From positions 32,110,117-32,174,116 of the forward strand of contig JASEVX010000006.1 in assembly GCA_031761405.1 (NCBI GenBank): DNA of 64,000 nt. The letters run 5' to 3'. Below are positions 11,305-22,295 of this stretch, piece after piece. Position numbers and translations under genes: made by a program. The DNA comes from Serripes groenlandicus (taxonomy: Eukaryota > Mollusca > Bivalvia > Cardiida > Cardiidae). Within the stretch, counting starts at the first letter, position 1, and each line of letters starts with the position of its first letter. The notes beneath the pieces were generated by a model, which did no database searches, was not told where the DNA came from, and saw only the letters and a program-made list of their open reading frames with translations.

Positions 11305-11553
11305 AATCCCGCGAAAAAAACAACGTTGTGGACCTTGCGTAAAGCATCGACCCGGATCAGCCTAAGCATGCCGCGCAGGTTTGCCCTCACAGACACTTTT
11401 CGCCTCCATTGGATTTTCTGTTTCAGGAATCATTACTCTATACCTCTATCCCCTTGAGCCGGAATGTGTCGGACCTGATTACCCTGCGCGAACTGATCTG
11501 GGTCGATACATTACGCATTGTCGATAATGTTGGTTTTCTCGTGGAACGGCTCA
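11305..11553. mobile_element. MITE-C copy
   Basis: Ends cccgcgaaaaaaacaacg and ggttttctcgtggaacggct, with internal catcgacccggatcagccta. The 129-codon open frame at 11068-11457 overlaps this repeat and is not taken as a gene. Confidence 0.6.
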
Positions 11554-11876
11554 AATGAACTAGGTATACCATATGGGCCACTAATCAGTAATGCTGTAGG
11601 ATTTGTAAGCAAACATATGCAGTGGCCTACCCAAGAATTTCGATCATCAGTTAAATTATCAATTATCGATAATCCTATCTGCTCTCGGAAGCAATGCATT
11701 CGTTAAATTACGTAAGATTCCGTGATTTACCGATAAGTGATCACACGCTGTGAAGAGAATCGTACAACAATCGGGAAGTCGTGTCGGACAACGAGCCAGT
11801 ACACTAGGTTAGCTTTAAATGGTTAGAAAATGTGTCTATTATATGTTACACATGAATGATATCAAAGACAAAATTA

Positions 11877-12403
11877 ATTAAACCTGAGATAGAAAGAAAA
11901 ATATTAGAACCTATTGCCTTTTGTCTTGTTATCCGGGCAAAATCTGTCATTATTTCCCGTGTTTCTTTTTGTCCTATTACCGTGGGATAGGTTTAAGCAT
12001 TGTCCCTAAATGAGATCATTATTTGAAAACCACACTTTTAATCAGTTTCGTTCAAATCACTGCATAAGCTTCAAACTTTAACTCTTAACCTGCTGTGCGC
12101 GAGTTGGATCGTGTTGCGAGCACCTTTCAGTGGTGACCAAATTGATACTTTAAAATTTAATGAATATGATCAAGACAAATACAAAATAAGACAAACTAAT
12201 ACTAACAATGGAAGGATACCTGCTTAGTTTGACTGTGGAGTAAAAATAAATCCATTCAAAATTATTATATCAGGTTCTCAATTAAGATGTAATTAAATAC
12301 AAAGTAACGATACATAGTAACGAATAATAAGCAATACTGATTTGCCCTGATAGCAGGACAAAAAGCAAGTTCTAATATTTTTAGTTCTATTTCAGGTTAA
12401 AAA
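11877..12403. mobile_element. Long-terminal-inverted-repeat element
   Basis: The left end ttaaacctgagatagaaaga and following ~65 bp match, inverted, the right end ctatttcaggttaa. Both arms share atattagaac and the ttgtc...tatc...gggcaaa order. It is about 525 bp with no coding sequence; the outer bases suggest TTAA flanks. Confidence 0.65.
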
Positions 12404-13111
12404 AACAAGAGGCCCATGAGGGCCTATGCTCTACTGGTATCGTTATTTGGTTATTTTCAATCCAGAGCATGTATGTATGGTGAAGATCGGATAGTAAATG
12501 GAGGCTCTTTTGTGTTCACAAGCTGTATTATAGCAATTTTTACAATTTCATGGACCATAATCCAGTCTTGCATGGGCGGATCTGGCTGATTTTCAAAAGG
12601 AACCAAGCTCTCATCAATATTTAACTACTATCTAAGTTTGGTGAAGATCAGATAGTAAATGGAGCCTCTATTGTGTTCACATGCTCAATTATAGCAATTT
12701 AGACAATTTCAAGGGCCATAATCCAGTCTTGCATGGGCAGATCTGGCTGGTTTACGAAAGGAACTGAGCTCTCATGGATATCTAACTACTGTATCAGTTT
12801 GGTTGAGATACAATCAAAAGTGAAGACTGTATCGTGTTAACAAGCTCTTTTATATCAATTTTGACCATTTCAAGGGCCATAATCCAGTCATGCATGGGCG
12901 GATCTGGCTGGTTTTCGAAAGGAACCGAGCTCTCATGGATATCTAACTACTGTATAAGTTTAGTTGAGATACAATCAAAAGTGAAGACTGTATCGTGTTA
13001 ACAAGAAATTGTTTACGGACGGACGGACGCACGCACGCACGCACGCACGCACGGACGACGGACAAATCGCCACGACATAAGCCCTTCTGGCCTTTGGCCA
13101 GTAGAGCTAAA
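12404..13111 (+). mobile_element. Hairpin-ended element with internal tandem repeats (type H)
   Basis: Starts acaagaggcccatgaggg. It has about four units of about 150 bp (ccataatccagtcttgcatg, ggatctggctg), then (cgca)n and the end hairpin ctggcctttggccag followed by tagagctaaaa. Confidence 0.65.
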
Positions 13112-13938
13112 ATATAGGATTTTACACGTGGACCAATTTCAATAAACTTAATTATATTTTGTCCCATTATATGCGCCTATAGTTTGCATGAAACTCAAAA
13201 ATAAATTAAATTTTCAATTTACAATTTATTTATTATTTGACAAATGTACATGAGTTACAAAATACAATACCCTAAAAAAAAAACACAATCATAAAAAAGC
13301 GTACAAAAACAGGAATATAAAAAAAGAAAAAAAAAAAAAAACTGAATAAGCTTTCCAGTAATGTGTAATAGAAGTCAAGCACCAAATTAATTTCTGTCAC
13401 TAAATTAACTGTATTATTATTATTTATTTTATAAAATAATAATAATGAAAAAAAAAAAAAAAAAAAAATACACCAAAGACAGAAACAGACAAAATGAAAA
13501 CAGAAATAAACAAACCACATATACTATTCGAAAGAAGCTTTTCAGGAATGTTAAATCACCAAATTACTTTCTGTCACTAAATTTGTTTAAACTTTTCTTT
13601 TAAAGTTACAAAGGCTTCATACAACACCTATCTAATATATTAAACATTGAAGAATCGTGTATAAGATAATTCGGCCCTGGGGATACAAATTTACTTCGGA
13701 TCTAATCGGGAGTATTTCCTAACTATCACGAATACATTTAAAACCATGAAAGTACACATATATCTTTAAAAAAGACAATCTAAATCTAAATATAGTTTAA
13801 TGACATTACATTGTAGATGAAGAAGTGTAGTATCCGAGACTATTTGCTCCTAAGACATATCTATAATCATATTTATAAGTGAAGGTGTACTTTTATTTTG
13901 TTCTTTGTTTATATGAAATTGACAACGTTTATTCAACC
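13112..13938. other. AT-rich, no gene seen
   Basis: Long poly-A runs (13325-13340, 13447-13468), (ata)n, and a diverged duplication around 'tttctgtcactaaatt' (13390 and 13575). Confidence 0.5.
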
Positions 13939-15402
13939 TAACCAAGAGGGCCATGATGGCCCTGGATCGCTCACCTGACTTTTGCAATGTGGTTTTTCAT
14001 GCTAACCACACAGTCAACCACATTAACTCATTTTTTGGTTAGGTAAGCCAATACGAGAAGCCAAATAGTTTGAGAGGAGAAGATTTTTAAAGTTTGTATT
14101 AAAGCTAATATAAGGTTTACATCTCCTTCACCCTGACAGCCATATTTTAAGATCAATCAACATGGCATGGTGGAATCTGATAGAGAGGAACATTTCTACA
14201 AAATTATTTGAAAATTGGCCAGATATACTTTCGTCGGAGAAGATTTTTTAAGTTTTCACTATAGCCATATAAGGCAAAACAGCCCTGCCCCCTGGTGGTT
14301 ATGTTTTCCACCAATCAACATGGCTTGAAGGAATCTGATAGAGGGTCACTACAGGAACATTTCTAATCAAAGCGCTGAAGGCACTGCATTTGTTTGGGTA
14401 CATAAAACTGTTCAAACATTTGCGTTTGCATAGATGTGTGATTTATAAACTATGCATTGTTTATAAATATTACAACTTCGGGTAAAAGAATAAATGACGC
14501 ATCCGTTAAAATTAAATGCCATTTTAGATGTCTATAAAAATAAATCATGAGACATACATGTGAATATTATATTTAATTTCCAAGTTTTAAAAGACATGTA
14601 AAACAAATGGATAACCATTATGGCCCCGACTCACTCATCTAAGTATTTACCAATTTTTGTTACAAAAAAAATCACAATTGACCAAGGGTTTTCTAAAATC
14701 TTACTCAAAAGCTTCCTGCTTAACAAGAGATTTTTCAAGTTTTCACTATAGCCATATAAGGCCAAATAGCCCTGCCCCCTGGCGGCCATGTTTTTCGACC
14801 AATCAACATGGCTTGGAGGAATCTGATAGATGGTCTCCCAATGAACATTTCTACAAAAAGAATTGAAAATTGGCCAAAAACTTTCGGAGGAGAAGATTTT
14901 TCAAGTTTTTACTATAGCCATATTAGGCAAAAAAGCCCCGACCGCTGGCGGCCATGTTTTTCGACCAATCAACTTGGCTTGAAGGAATCTGATAGAGGGT
15001 CACCCTAGGAACATTTCTACAAAATTATTTGAAAATCGGCCAGACACTTTTGGAGGAGAAGATTTTTTTGAGTTTACACTATAGCCATATAAGGCAAAAA
15101 AGCCCCGCTCACTGGCGGCCAAGGAACACTTCTTTAAAATAATTTGAAAATCTGCCAACCAGCTTGGTAGAAGAAGAATTTTTAAAGTTTTTTTATTTTC
15201 GTTGCCATGGAAACCATAATTCTGCATAAATCACAAACATTTGAAGGAATTCTGGTGAGGTCAATGAGAGGATGCTTTCTGTGAAGTTTCATCCCAATTG
15301 ACCCACTCGTTACTGAGGAGAAGATGTTGACGGACGACAGACGCCGGACAAAAGGAGATCACAATAACTAACTTTTAGCACTTCGTGCTCAGGTGAGCTA
15401 AA
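13939..15402 (+). mobile_element. Type H element, long copy
   Basis: Starts accaagagggccatgatggc. About six imperfect units of 150-170 bp follow (actatagccatataaggc, ggcggccatgttttt, caatcaacatggcttg). It ends gacgccggacaaaaggag and the hairpin agcacttcgtgctcaggtga, then gctaaaa. Open frames here follow the repeat and are not genes. Confidence 0.7.
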
Positions 15403-15748
15403 AAAGAAACATCTATCCAAATGAAAGAGTAATTGAAATCATGTAGAAAATATTGTGGAAAAAGGCAGTTCTAATATTCATATGAGCACTTTAAAAGAAA
15501 CATGCTTCAGACTTCAGAGGCTTTTGAATTCATTTGCATTATAAAAGGATTAAATGCCCCAGAGAAAACCAATACCTGTGCCTACCGAATTTTACTCTAC
15601 AGTATACACCTAAGCTGGCCGCTGTTTCCTTTAAAGGGTGTTTAAGCTTGCCAAATCAATTAAGGATGCGTGACCATACACTGTTAATTACCATTGTGTA
15701 CGAGTGTCATTCCAAACAAATTATAAATGTAACCCCTTTTCCCAATAA

Positions 15749-15907
15749 ACCTATCATATACATGTATGTATTTGTAACTTGCCGGGATGTGTCGATACCG
15801 TCATGGTACAATGTGATATATGCACAAATTGGTTTCACAAATCTTGTGTTAATGCACCTGTGGATATTTCGACAACAGATGCGGACTTTAATTGTAACTT
15901 TTGTTAA
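15749..15907 (+). pseudogene. PHD-finger remnant
   Basis: One frame reads CICNLPGCVDTVMVQCD, then ICTNWFHKSCVN, and ends FNCNFC before TAA at 15905. The Cys-x-Cys, CDxC, WFHxxC and CxxC spacing fits a Cys4-His-Cys3 PHD zinc finger. The frame is closed by a TAA about 10 codons upstream, and I see no clear splice site, so it looks like a fragment of a gene or retroelement. PHD fingers occur in ORF1 of some CR1-type LINEs. It lies next to a long repeat element. Confidence 0.5.
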
Positions 15908-17389
15908 TTATTTGGCTATTATAATGATAAGATATGTGATGAAATTGGCAACATTTAAGTTTTTTACTTATAACAGCCTTCAAATACAAATTTGGTTTAT
16001 ACGACGGTAAAGAAAGGTTATGGGAATTAAGAAATTGTTTAAATAAGCAAATTTTCCTTTTCCCACAATGTTTTCAATATATGTTGCTTTTTACTGTTTA
16101 CACAGCAAAGAAAAAAACATTTAACTTATTTGTTATAGATTAGTATTATAGTTGTATATATATATAATTACTAGAAACAAATTAAGATTAAAAGTGTTGT
16201 ATATATATATATATATACTTATTGTTTATTTGTTATTTAAATTGTTCTGCCCCTTCCAAGTACCCTACAGAATAGAATGTTGCATGGATCATTTGCCTCG
16301 TAGTATGGCACATGGAAAACTGTTGAAAGTTACAAAGTAGAAAATGAAGAGGCCCAACAATAACTAGAACTCATGACCCTTCAATCGATTGTAAAGGAGA
16401 GGATATAATTGAAGCAAAACCTATGGCTAGTTACTAGCAACCTATTCTATTCTTGCAATGTTTTCAAATTTCGTCATCTGCAGATGCGTCAAAAGACATT
16501 TACTTGTCGGAAAATCAATCCATCAATTCTCTTTATTGATATCTATAGATATGATATAAAGAGGAAAGTCGTTAAAACACTTTACAAAGAGATTCCATTT
16601 CAGCATGATCTCGATTTTTGGTTTAATCTATATCACTGATAAAAGCAATCAAACACATTATATATTTACAAAGAAAACCCCGGATATGATCATATGTAAC
16701 AAATTATACACATTTGCCAATCTTTAATTAAACATTTTTTACAACAAATCATAGCGTCCACAGATTTGCTCTATATTCTATTGCGTCCGCATTTTCCCTC
16801 TATATTGCATTTGTCCGCGTTTTCCCTCTATAATGTATTTGTCCGCAGATCGCATCCGCACTTTAGACCCTCCCCCCATACCGTTGTATTTATAAATAGA
16901 ATTCGACGATCACGATTTCTCTGCAAATGTGTTACTCTCATTTTAAATGCATTTTATGACGCACATATTTGTTTTTTTAATTCTTTATACTATAATTATA
17001 TGGCCGACAAGGCACAAAGATAATATTTTCAATTCTGTTTTTATCTACATTTGCAATGCGTGATTGAAAATTCAAATACCGTATCTGGAGCTTAAATCGG
17101 AAATAGTTCTCCCTGTAGCAGTTCACTCATTGAGATTTATAAATCTCTCCGCGTTCATGTTTTAAAATACAATGTTTCATTTTATTTCGTAATTCTCTTT
17201 GAATATAAGAACCACATAAGAAAACAAAGACGGTATAAATATATCATTATTTCAAAAATCGTGATACATTTGAAAAGTAAGAGCAAGTATTGAGTACTAC
17301 TTTCATGCGTATGAAATTTAGGAACTTTTCCATAAGACGTATGGCTTCAGAATTTCAGCTACTAAATTTGTTTGTTCCAAACAAATAAA
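15908..17389. other. No gene seen
   Basis: AT-rich, with (ta)n at 16156 and 16199-16216, a MITE-A scrap near 16455-16510 (caatgttttcaaatttcgtc) and a short repeat of gtccgcattttccctctata near 16780-16850. Confidence 0.45.
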
Positions 17390-17895
17390 AATTATTTGAA
17401 AATCAGTGAGACACTTTCGGAGATTTTTAAAAAGTTCACTATACCCATACAAGGCAAAAAAGGCCCGCCCCCTGGCGGCCATATTTTCGACCAATCAACA
17501 TGGCTTGAGGGAATCTGATAGAAGGTCACCCTAGGAACATGTCTACAACATTTATTTTAAAATCGGCCTGACACTTTCAGAGAAGAAGTTTTTTTTTAAG
17601 TTTTCACTCTAGCCATATAAGGCAAGATAATCCCCTCCCCCTGGCGGCCATGTTTTTTGTACCAATCAACATGGCTTGAAGGAATCTGATAGAGGGTCAT
17701 CCAAAATTATGTGAAAATCGGCAAACCAGTTTAGGAGAAGAAGAATTTTAAAGTTTTTTTTCGTTTGGTTGCCATGGAAACCAGAATTCTGGATGGATCC
17801 CAAAAATTTGAAGGAAATCTGGTGAGGTCATTGAGAGGAGGCTTTCTGGGAAGTTTCATCCCAATTGACTCACTGGTTACTGAGGAGATTATCAC
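17390..17895 (+). mobile_element. Type H element, fragment
   Basis: Two to three units matching 14.1-15.2 kb (accaatcaacatggcttgaa, ggcggccatgttttt). It lacks the terminal hairpin. Confidence 0.6.
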
Positions 17896-18194
17896 AATCA
17901 TTTTGTTCTCGAAAAATAAAATATGCATGTTAAAGATAGACAAGTATATATTGTGAAGCCGTTTGCACCTAAGCGATAACTTCATTAATAAAAGCATTAT
18001 AGCGCGTTAAAGTAACATATCCTCTTTATTTATATATGGTTAATTAACCCCGATAGCAAATGCCGGGTGAAATAATTCTTACACATGACTCGAATATAAT
18101 CGTTTAACTCAAACCGGTACCCGGAACGGATCTGTCAGTTGAGAATAGTGCCGCAGCAACTCTGATTGCCAAAACGCAATAAAGAAACTTACAA

Positions 18195-18419
18195 TACATA
18201 AATGAATTTTGCATGAACCCCACTGAACACTCGAACACGTCGACAATTCGAAGTTATAAACGAGTCCCTTTCAAGTTATTGAGAGTTCATTGTATTAAGC
18301 ATAAACCCAGCGATCACTCTAATACGTCGATAATTCGAAGTAATTTACGAGTCCCTTTCGAGTAATGGCGAGCCCATTGTATAAAGCAATACTCCAGCGA
18401 TCACGTCAATAGTTTTTTT
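18195..18419. repeat. Two diverged direct repeats, about 105 bp
   Basis: The order gtcgacaattcgaagt, acgagtccctttcaagttat, cattgtat occurs twice. It resembles ends of DNA transposons such as the gagtccactgtat seen at 22775. Confidence 0.5.
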
Positions 18420-18808
18420 TTCACATGACAATGCTTGTATCCGATCTAATACCCATTACATATTTCTTTATATGTCACGTGTGTAATATAATCTGACCGA
18501 ATCACTATTTTTGTATTCATCCGCGAATGTTTACAAAATGGCTGAGAACGTGTATCCGGTAAACACTATCGTCACGATAGTAGACAAGGTAAAGGGACCA
18601 TTATCGGTCATAAAGATATTGTGTTTGTGATTAGTTAACAGTTTATTAAGTAATACATGTTGGGACTATTTTCTGACCACGAAAACCCGATTTTCTTTTT
18701 GTGTTTCCGTCATATGATAAAAAGAATCTGACATTCGTTGTCATTTCATAAAGTTTTCTTGAACTCGTTTAATAAACTTTCATATGAAATGATAACTCAT
18801 ATCAGATC
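18420..18808 (+). repeat. Duplicated segment, copy 2
   Basis: Same orientation and start as 3178-3515, with a short extra stretch near 18690-18760. No CPBP exon follows this copy. Confidence 0.7.
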
Positions 18809-19030
18809 CTATATATATGTGACAACTTTGTTGACGAAAATATCTACACAGTTGGTACAATGCTACACCTAGCATAGAAAATCTTCTCCTCAATACCAAA
18901 AATCAAACTGTTATAACAAAAACAGCCGTTTCTTGAACATAAAGGTAAAAACACAAGCAATAATTAAGTAAGCAAACAAGTAATCAAGTAAATAAGCAAG
19001 AAAGGAAACTAAATTACTTAGCATTTAAAA

Positions 19031-19751
19031 ACAAGAGGGCCATGATGGCCCTAGATCGCTCTCCTTAAATATGCAATGTACAGCAATGCAAAACACATCA
19101 AGATAATTATTCTGAATGCAATCTTCACAGTGTTAACAAGATTTTCCTTCATTTGGCCTAGTGATCTATATTTTTTTACCTGATATGACCCATATTCCAA
19201 CATTGACTAGATATCATCAAGACAACATTCTGACAAAGTTTCAACTTGCTCAAAGTTCCGGAGTTCAAGCTGCTGAAGCCAATTTGGCCTAGTGACCTAG
19301 TTTTTAATCGGGCATGACCCATATTTGAACTTGATCTTGATATCTTTAAGACAAAAAAAAAATTGCGGCCTCTAGGGTGCTAACAAGATTTCCATTCAAT
19401 TTGGTCTAATGACCTAGTTTCTGACCCAATATGACCCATATTCGAACTTGACCTAGAAATGTTTAAGACACACATTCTGATAAAGTTTCAATATGCTCAA
19501 GTTGAAAATGTGGCCTCCAGAGTGTAAACAAGATTTTCCTTCAATTCGACCTAGTGACCTAGTTGGCCCAGTTTCGAACTTGTCCAAGATGTGATGGAGA
19601 TGAATGTTCTGATAAACATGAAGATTGGATGCAAAATGTAGCCTGTAGAGTGTTAACAAGAGCAAATGTTGACGACGCACGACGGACGGACGCCGGACAA
19701 AATGTGATCACAATAGCTCACCTTGCACTTCGTGCATAGGTGAGCTAAAAA
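19031..19751 (+). mobile_element. Type H element, complete
   Basis: Starts acaagagggccatgatggcc. Internal units carry cctagtgacctagtttctga and tatgacccatattcgaactt. It ends gacgccggacaaaatgtgat, caatagctcaccttgcactt and the terminal gtgagctaaaa. Confidence 0.7.
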
Positions 19752-20632
19752 TTAATCCATTAAGTAAATACATGTGTATATAAGGTTGTATTGGTAATGA
19801 AAATCTGTAAGAATTGTGCATATTATGATTGTTAAAAAGTATATACCGATATGTTAATATGTCCAATATATGGTTTACACATCACATAAGATGTTTTGAA
19901 TTTTGTATATATATATATGTTGTATTATTAGTAATAAAATTGTACTATATAGTAATGTATTTTCCCCCTTCGTGATCGCGAGCCCAATGTACATCAAATA
20001 GAAATGTATTGATATCTTCGCTCGAGCAGGGATTTTCCGATACCTTACCTGTATATTTATCCGATTGCCCTACATCGATTTTTTATCCCAAAAATTAAAA
20101 TGAGGGACAATCGAGAATAAAACGGTGTACCCTATGGGCCACGAAACAAGATATTTCTATCTTTGGTGTTCGTGTGACGTGACTGGAGTATATTCTCAGT
20201 AATAGTTACGTCGTCCAATTTTACAGTGGAGCCCTAGAGAAACAAGACTTTCGCCAATTAACGATCAGCGAAACGAAAAGAATTGAAGATCAGCTATCTA
20301 TCTGCTCAATGTTGTCATTGTCCGCAATTCATTGAAACACTTGGATAGTAATTATAACCGCAATAAGACTATGAATTTGCAATCTGAATAATGAAAGATG
20401 ATTTTTACATTTTTTTTTTATTTTTTTATTTTTTAAATGTCATATTTTTTTCTCTGACAAAACTAGTATGTCTATATCACAAAGGTCAAGGCCACTCTTC
20501 AAGGTCCAATGTCATGATTCTCTGCCACTGTTTTTTTCCCCCGTTGGTGGGGTTGGTGTTAACCCTCTAATGGCCCATGTATCAAATATGATACATATGA
20601 TTATGCTTATATTGTCTTAAGACTTTCCAACC
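19752..20632. other. No gene seen
   Basis: AT-rich with (ta)n near 19905 and T-rich tracts at 20405-20450, which could supply polyadenylation signals for the minus-strand gene at 20898. No evidence beyond that. Confidence 0.4.
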
Positions 20633-20920
20633 TATCAAATGTCTATAACTTGTTGTCTGTTCAGCCCTACGCCGTTTGTATAAAAATGTCTATGACTTCC
20701 AGTCCAAAACCGATGGTATCAATTGAAATGTCTATAACTTTGTGTGTTTTCAGCCCTACGCCGTTTGTATAAAATATCTATTGACTTCCAGTCCAAAACC
20801 GATGGTATCAAATGTCTATAACTTTGTGTGTGTTCACTGTTCAGACCTACGCCATTTGTATAAAATGTCTATCAGTTCCAGTCAAGAACCGATGGTATCA
20901 AATGTCTACAACTTTTTGCC
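20633..20920. repeat. Minisatellite, about 87 bp x 3.3, overlapping a stop codon
   Basis: Unit: atcaaatgtctataactttg, cagccctacgccgtttgtat, ttccagtccaaaaccgatgg. The last partial unit (20898-20920) covers the final codons and stop of the minus-strand gene. Confidence 0.85.
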
Positions 20921-22295
20921 TTTTTGCAACCATTTCATAAGGAACACCGGGTCTCTTCCGAGAGTTGATACTATTGCACATTGGAAGAACATTTGAATCA
21001 TCTGAACTTTCCGGTTTGAAATCTTCTTCCCAGTACTTCTGAAAGCGTTCGACATCGGCAGTCATTGTACCTGTCAGCTTTTTATAACTCCACTTGTACT
21101 CAATAGAACGGCTTTGTTCGTTGATATGGAGGTAATGGCTATCAGCTAAACACTTCACTAAATCATTTGCTGGCAACGTTGTGAACTCATAACTAAGTTC
21201 TAAAAGTTCCTTTGTAAATGTGTCTTTTGTTATTTGTTTGTTTGGGTTGGAATTAACTTCTTTAACCCATTTTAAGAAACGTTCTCTACATCTGATTTCG
21301 GCGGCTTGGTCCATGAAGATCGGTACACATCGGTACCGATCGGCCTTCTTCTGTGTCTCTTTGGACACGTGACTCTGAAACGCATCAAATATATCCTTCC
21401 GCATATCTTGAGAGCTGGTATCCATTGGTACGTACCTATATCGGAAGATATGTCTCGGTCTAGTAGTGCGAGGTTGAATTTTATCTTTACCTGGAAACTT
21501 TAAAATATTGGCCATATCAGTCAGGTTGCCTAGCTGCATCGGTTTCTTTGAATTATGCCCACCAAGATGTAGATTAAACTCAAAGCCTTCCGGAATTTCT
21601 CGGCTTTCTTTGATGATGTTAGACAGAATGTATTTCGGCGATATTACATACATAACACCACACTTATTACGGATAAACTTATCCATATCTGACATTGTCT
21701 CTGGCTTTGGATGTGTTTTATTTAATTGGACTAGAACGAAAGTGGCTTCACACGACAGACTAATAGGTATCAGCGTATTGCCATCAACTGGTAGCATCTC
21801 GTCTGTTTCCATAGTATCGGGCTGCGATTCAATACTCGTTTCAGCTTCCTGGGTCTCCATATATGTATCTTTCAGTTGGCGTGTTACTCCAGTAATACCG
21901 TGCCCATTTACTGAAGTATTTCTGTACATGCTATATTTACTAGCATATTGTCTATCGCAATACCTTTGCATTGCTTCTGCATTAGTTTTCTGAATAGTTG
22001 TGTTAGCTTCGATGAGCTCCCTTGCGAATAACTCGTGACTCCGAGCTGACAGTTGGTCAAGCGAAGATCGAATCTTATCGTGAAACCTTTGATAAGCTTT
22101 TTCGAGCTCTTGTTCGAATGTAACACCAAGGGATGTTAGCTTAATGTTTCCACCATCTATATGTAAGTATTTGTGCTTCGTTAGCTCTCCCGCAATTTCG
22201 TCGGTGTCTAAATCGTAAGGAAAACAAGAGGCCCTGGCTATCCCATCGATCGGATTGTCCTTGTTATAACGCAATGTTTTCTCGCTGTACCATTC
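20898..22295 (-). CDS. Unrecognised gene, exon 2
   Basis: Acceptor catttacag precedes EWYSEKTLRYNK. It stays open for 465 codons to TGA at 20898-20900. The final residues KVVDI and the stop are written by sequence that matches the start of the adjacent tandem repeat unit (tcaaatgtctacaactttt). Confidence 0.78.
   Translation of the reverse strand, partial: EWYSEKTLRYNKDNPIDGIARASCFPYDLDTDEIAGELTKHKYLHIDGGNIKLTSLGVTFEQELEKAYQRFHDKIRSSLDQLSARSHELFARELIEANTTIQKTNAEAMQRYCDRQYASKYSMYRNTSVNGHGITGVTRQLKDTYMETQEAETSIESQPDTMETDEMLPVDGNTLIPISLSCEATFVLVQLNKTHPKPETMSDMDKFIRNKCGVMYVISPKYILSNIIKESREIPEGFEFNLHLGGHNSKKPMQLGNLTDMANILKFPGKDKIQPRTTRPRHIFRYRYVPMDTSSQDMRKDIFDAFQSHVSKETQKKADRYRCVPIFMDQAAEIRCRERFLKWVKEVNSNPNKQITKDTFTKELLELSYEFTTLPANDLVKCLADSHYLHINEQSRSIEYKWSYKKLTGTMTADVERFQKYWEEDFKPESSDDSNVLPMCNSINSRKRPGVPYEMVAKRQKVVDI

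Noticed and set aside
11068..11457. 129-residue plus-strand open frame
   Set aside because: Its second half is MITE-C sequence shared with 4658 and 10815; no family content.
15534..16010. 158-residue plus-strand open frame
   Set aside because: It runs over the PHD remnant in a different frame, and only that other frame has meaningful residues.
21508..21993. 161-residue plus-strand frame
   Set aside because: It is the antisense shadow of exon 2 of the unrecognised gene.
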